Source: Streptococcus sp. 2342
Lineage (GTDB): Bacteria > Bacillota > Bacilli > Lactobacillales > Streptococcaceae
Assembly: GCF_013276795.1 (NCBI RefSeq)
Contig: NZ_VMLR01000003.1
Span: forward strand, 558,001-622,000
Length of the DNA: 64,000 nt
Direction: 5' to 3'
Shown here: positions 62,598 through 64,000 of the stretch, one piece after another
Numbering within the stretch: the stretch's first letter is position 1
How the letters are laid out: the number at the start of each line of letters is the position of its first letter
Translations under genes and position numbers: made by a program
The notes under the pieces: generated by a model
Told to the model about the DNA's origin: nothing
The model's input: only the letters and a program-made list of their open reading frames with translations
Database searches by the model: none

Positions 62598-63086
62598 GTG
62601 AAAAAAAGACAAAACAAAGCAAAAAATAATCTACTGTGGCAGTATGGTCTAGGGATGACGATTTTGTTTGTGGTTATCAGTGCTTCCTTTCTGTATCTAG
62701 TGTTTCTGAGTATGAAACCTTATCAAACAGCTAAAAGTGAAGGAGAAAAATTAGCTCAGCAGTATGCAGGATTAGAGCAGGCTGATCAGGTTGACTTATA
62801 CAATGGCTTGGAATCCTATTATAGCGTTCTTGGTCGTAATAAAAAACAAGAAGCACTTGCTGTCCTGATTGGAAAAGATGACCATAAGATTTACGTTTAT
62901 CAGCTAAATCAAGGTGTTTCACAAGAAAAAGCGGAAGCCGTTTCTAAGGAAAAAGGAGCTGGCGAGATTGACAAAATTACCTTTGGCCGTTATCAAGACA
63001 AACCAATCTGGGAAGTCAAGTCAGGATCTGATTTTTATCTAGTAGATTTTGAAACAGGAGCATTGGTCAATAAGGAGGGCCTATGA
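62598..63086 (+). CDS. TseB-like (YpmB/DUF5590) membrane-anchored protein
   Basis: The 162-residue protein has an N-terminal membrane anchor (YGLGMTILFVVISASFLYLV) and extracellular PepSY-like sequence (KIYVYQLNQGVSQEKAEAVS, YQDKPIWEVKSGSDFYLVD). In Bacillus, TseB modulates penicillin-binding protein function. The GTG start has no Shine-Dalgarno sequence and lies six bases after the -10. Its stop overlaps the aminotransferase ATG by four bases. Confidence 0.88.
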   Translation: MKKRQNKAKNNLLWQYGLGMTILFVVISASFLYLVFLSMKPYQTAKSEGEKLAQQYAGLEQADQVDLYNGLESYYSVLGRNKKQEALAVLIGKDDHKIYVYQLNQGVSQEKAEAVSKEKGAGEIDKITFGRYQDKPIWEVKSGSDFYLVDFETGALVNKEGL

Positions 63087-64000
63087 AACTATCCAATCGT
63101 GTTTTAGAAATGGAAGAAAGTGTGACTCTGGCTAGTGATGCAAGAGCAAAGAAGTTAAAGGCTGAAGGAAAAGATGTACTTTTCTTAACTTTAGGTCAGC
63201 CCGATTTCCATACTCCCAAAAATATTCAAGATGCAGCTGTTGCAGCCATTCGAGATGGACGTGCTTCTTTCTATACGGTAGCTTCAGGTTTGCCTGAGTT
63301 AAAAGCAGCAGTCAATACCTATTTTGAGCGTTATTATGGTTATTCCGTAGCGGCCAACGAAATCACATTTGCTACCGGTGCTAAGTTCTCACTCTATACT
63401 TTCTTTATGGCTGTGGTCAATCCAGGTGATGAAGTCATCATCCCAACTCCATATTGGGTCAGCTATGGAGATCAGGTCAAGATGGCAGAAGGGATTCCAG
63501 TTTTTGTTCAAGCTAAGGAAGACAATCACTTTAAGGTGACCGTAGAGCAGTTGGAAGCAGCTCGCACAGACAAAACCAAGGTTTTGGTGCTAAATTCGCC
63601 ATCTAATCCGACTGGTATGATTTACACTCGCGAGGAACTCTTGGCTATCGGAAATTGGGCAGTTGAGCATGACATTCTGATTTTAGCAGATGATATTTAT
63701 GGTCGTTTGGTCTATAACGGGAATGAGTTCGTACCAATATCTAGTCTATCAGAAGCCATTCGCAAGCAAACCATTGTCATTAACGGTGTATCAAAAGCTT
63801 ATGCCATGACAGGTTGGCGGGTAGGTTATGCAGTGGGTGATCCAGAAATCATTGCTGCTATGAGCAAATTGACAGGTCAAACAACTTCTAACCTAACTGC
63901 TGTTTCACAATATGCAACTATCGAAGCCCTAACTGGACCACAGGATTCTGTTGAAGTTATGCGTCAAGCATTTGAAGAACGTCTCAATACCATTTATCCG
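63083..64000 (+). CDS. Class I pyridoxal-phosphate aminotransferase (partial)
   Basis: The frame starts MKLSNRVLEMEESVTLA, with AAGGAGG as ribosome site, and runs off the window. It has LTLGQPDFHTP, the PLP phosphate segment, LNSPSNPTGMIYT, and the Schiff-base Lys in GVSKAYAMTGWRVGYA. The pattern is aspartate aminotransferase type (AspC/AspB). The start overlaps the tseB-like gene by four bases, a coupling seen also in Bacillus. Confidence 0.93.
   Translation, partial: MKLSNRVLEMEESVTLASDARAKKLKAEGKDVLFLTLGQPDFHTPKNIQDAAVAAIRDGRASFYTVASGLPELKAAVNTYFERYYGYSVAANEITFATGAKFSLYTFFMAVVNPGDEVIIPTPYWVSYGDQVKMAEGIPVFVQAKEDNHFKVTVEQLEAARTDKTKVLVLNSPSNPTGMIYTREELLAIGNWAVEHDILILADDIYGRLVYNGNEFVPISSLSEAIRKQTIVINGVSKAYAMTGWRVGYAVGDPEIIAAMSKLTGQTTSNLTAVSQYATIEALTGPQDSVEVMRQAFEERLNTIYP

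Overview
The window is from a low-GC streptococcus of the mitis group (Streptococcus mitis, S. pseudopneumoniae or S. pneumoniae-like). The support is four pneumococcal-type BOX repeats, many extended -10 promoters (TGnTATAAT), an IS1167-like transposase remnant, LytC-type and LdcB-type wall hydrolases, a choline-binding-repeat lysozyme and a ZmpB/ZmpC-family zinc metalloprotease. Nearly all housekeeping proteins look pneumococcal. From memory of pneumococcal gene order, the left part (uvrC to rplA) and the right part (methyltransferase/apt to tseB/aspartate aminotransferase) are distant blocks in S. pneumoniae. If so, this is a mitis-type arrangement with a junction near 13.3-29.7 kb.

Region 1 (1-13.3 kb) is conserved core: a membrane-anchored M10-like protease, uvrC, a phosphoesterase, an orphan amino-acid-binding lipoprotein, nitroreductase-pepV, a uracil-DNA-glycosylase-like protein, rhodanese, brnQ, an M42 aminopeptidase-HIT-ldcB run and rplK-rplA. 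Three BOX elements sit between these genes.

Region 2 (13.3-29.7 kb) is accessory surface-protein territory. Two truncated IS1167-like fragments in the same orientation flank a 2044-residue zinc metalloprotease with 27-residue tandem repeats and a decayed downstream gene. Next is a 2560-residue LPxTG adhesin with CshA-type repeats, read from a clear promoter through a leader containing a G9 tract. Its terminator is followed directly by the 5' part of a group II intron.

Region 3 (29.7-43.2 kb) holds a methyltransferase, apt, metA under a MET-box, a DnaD-like protein, tpiA, lytC, dpr, dihydrofolate reductase, clpX-engB, ridA, and rapZ-yvcK-whiA. After whiA there is a nested inverted-repeat element, then a small accessory cassette (a secreted protein and a membrane protein under a candidate cre site), then a possible short peptide gene or small RNA.

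Region 4 (43.2-64 kb) holds fnr; cdaA-cdaR-glmM (cyclic-di-AMP synthesis and its regulator with phosphoglucosamine mutase); a DUF1149 gene-degV; dapB-cca-ABC-F; and divergent mntE and mgtA, two cation exporters, the second behind a yybP-ykoY manganese riboswitch. Then come a deformylase paralogue lacking the motif-1 glutamine, a membrane protein of unknown function, yaaA, an FMN reductase, a frameshifted MFS transporter, tseB and the start of an aspartate-type aminotransferase. Three genes (uvrC, yaaA, tseB) have a -10 box exactly six bases before the start codon and are predicted to be leaderless.
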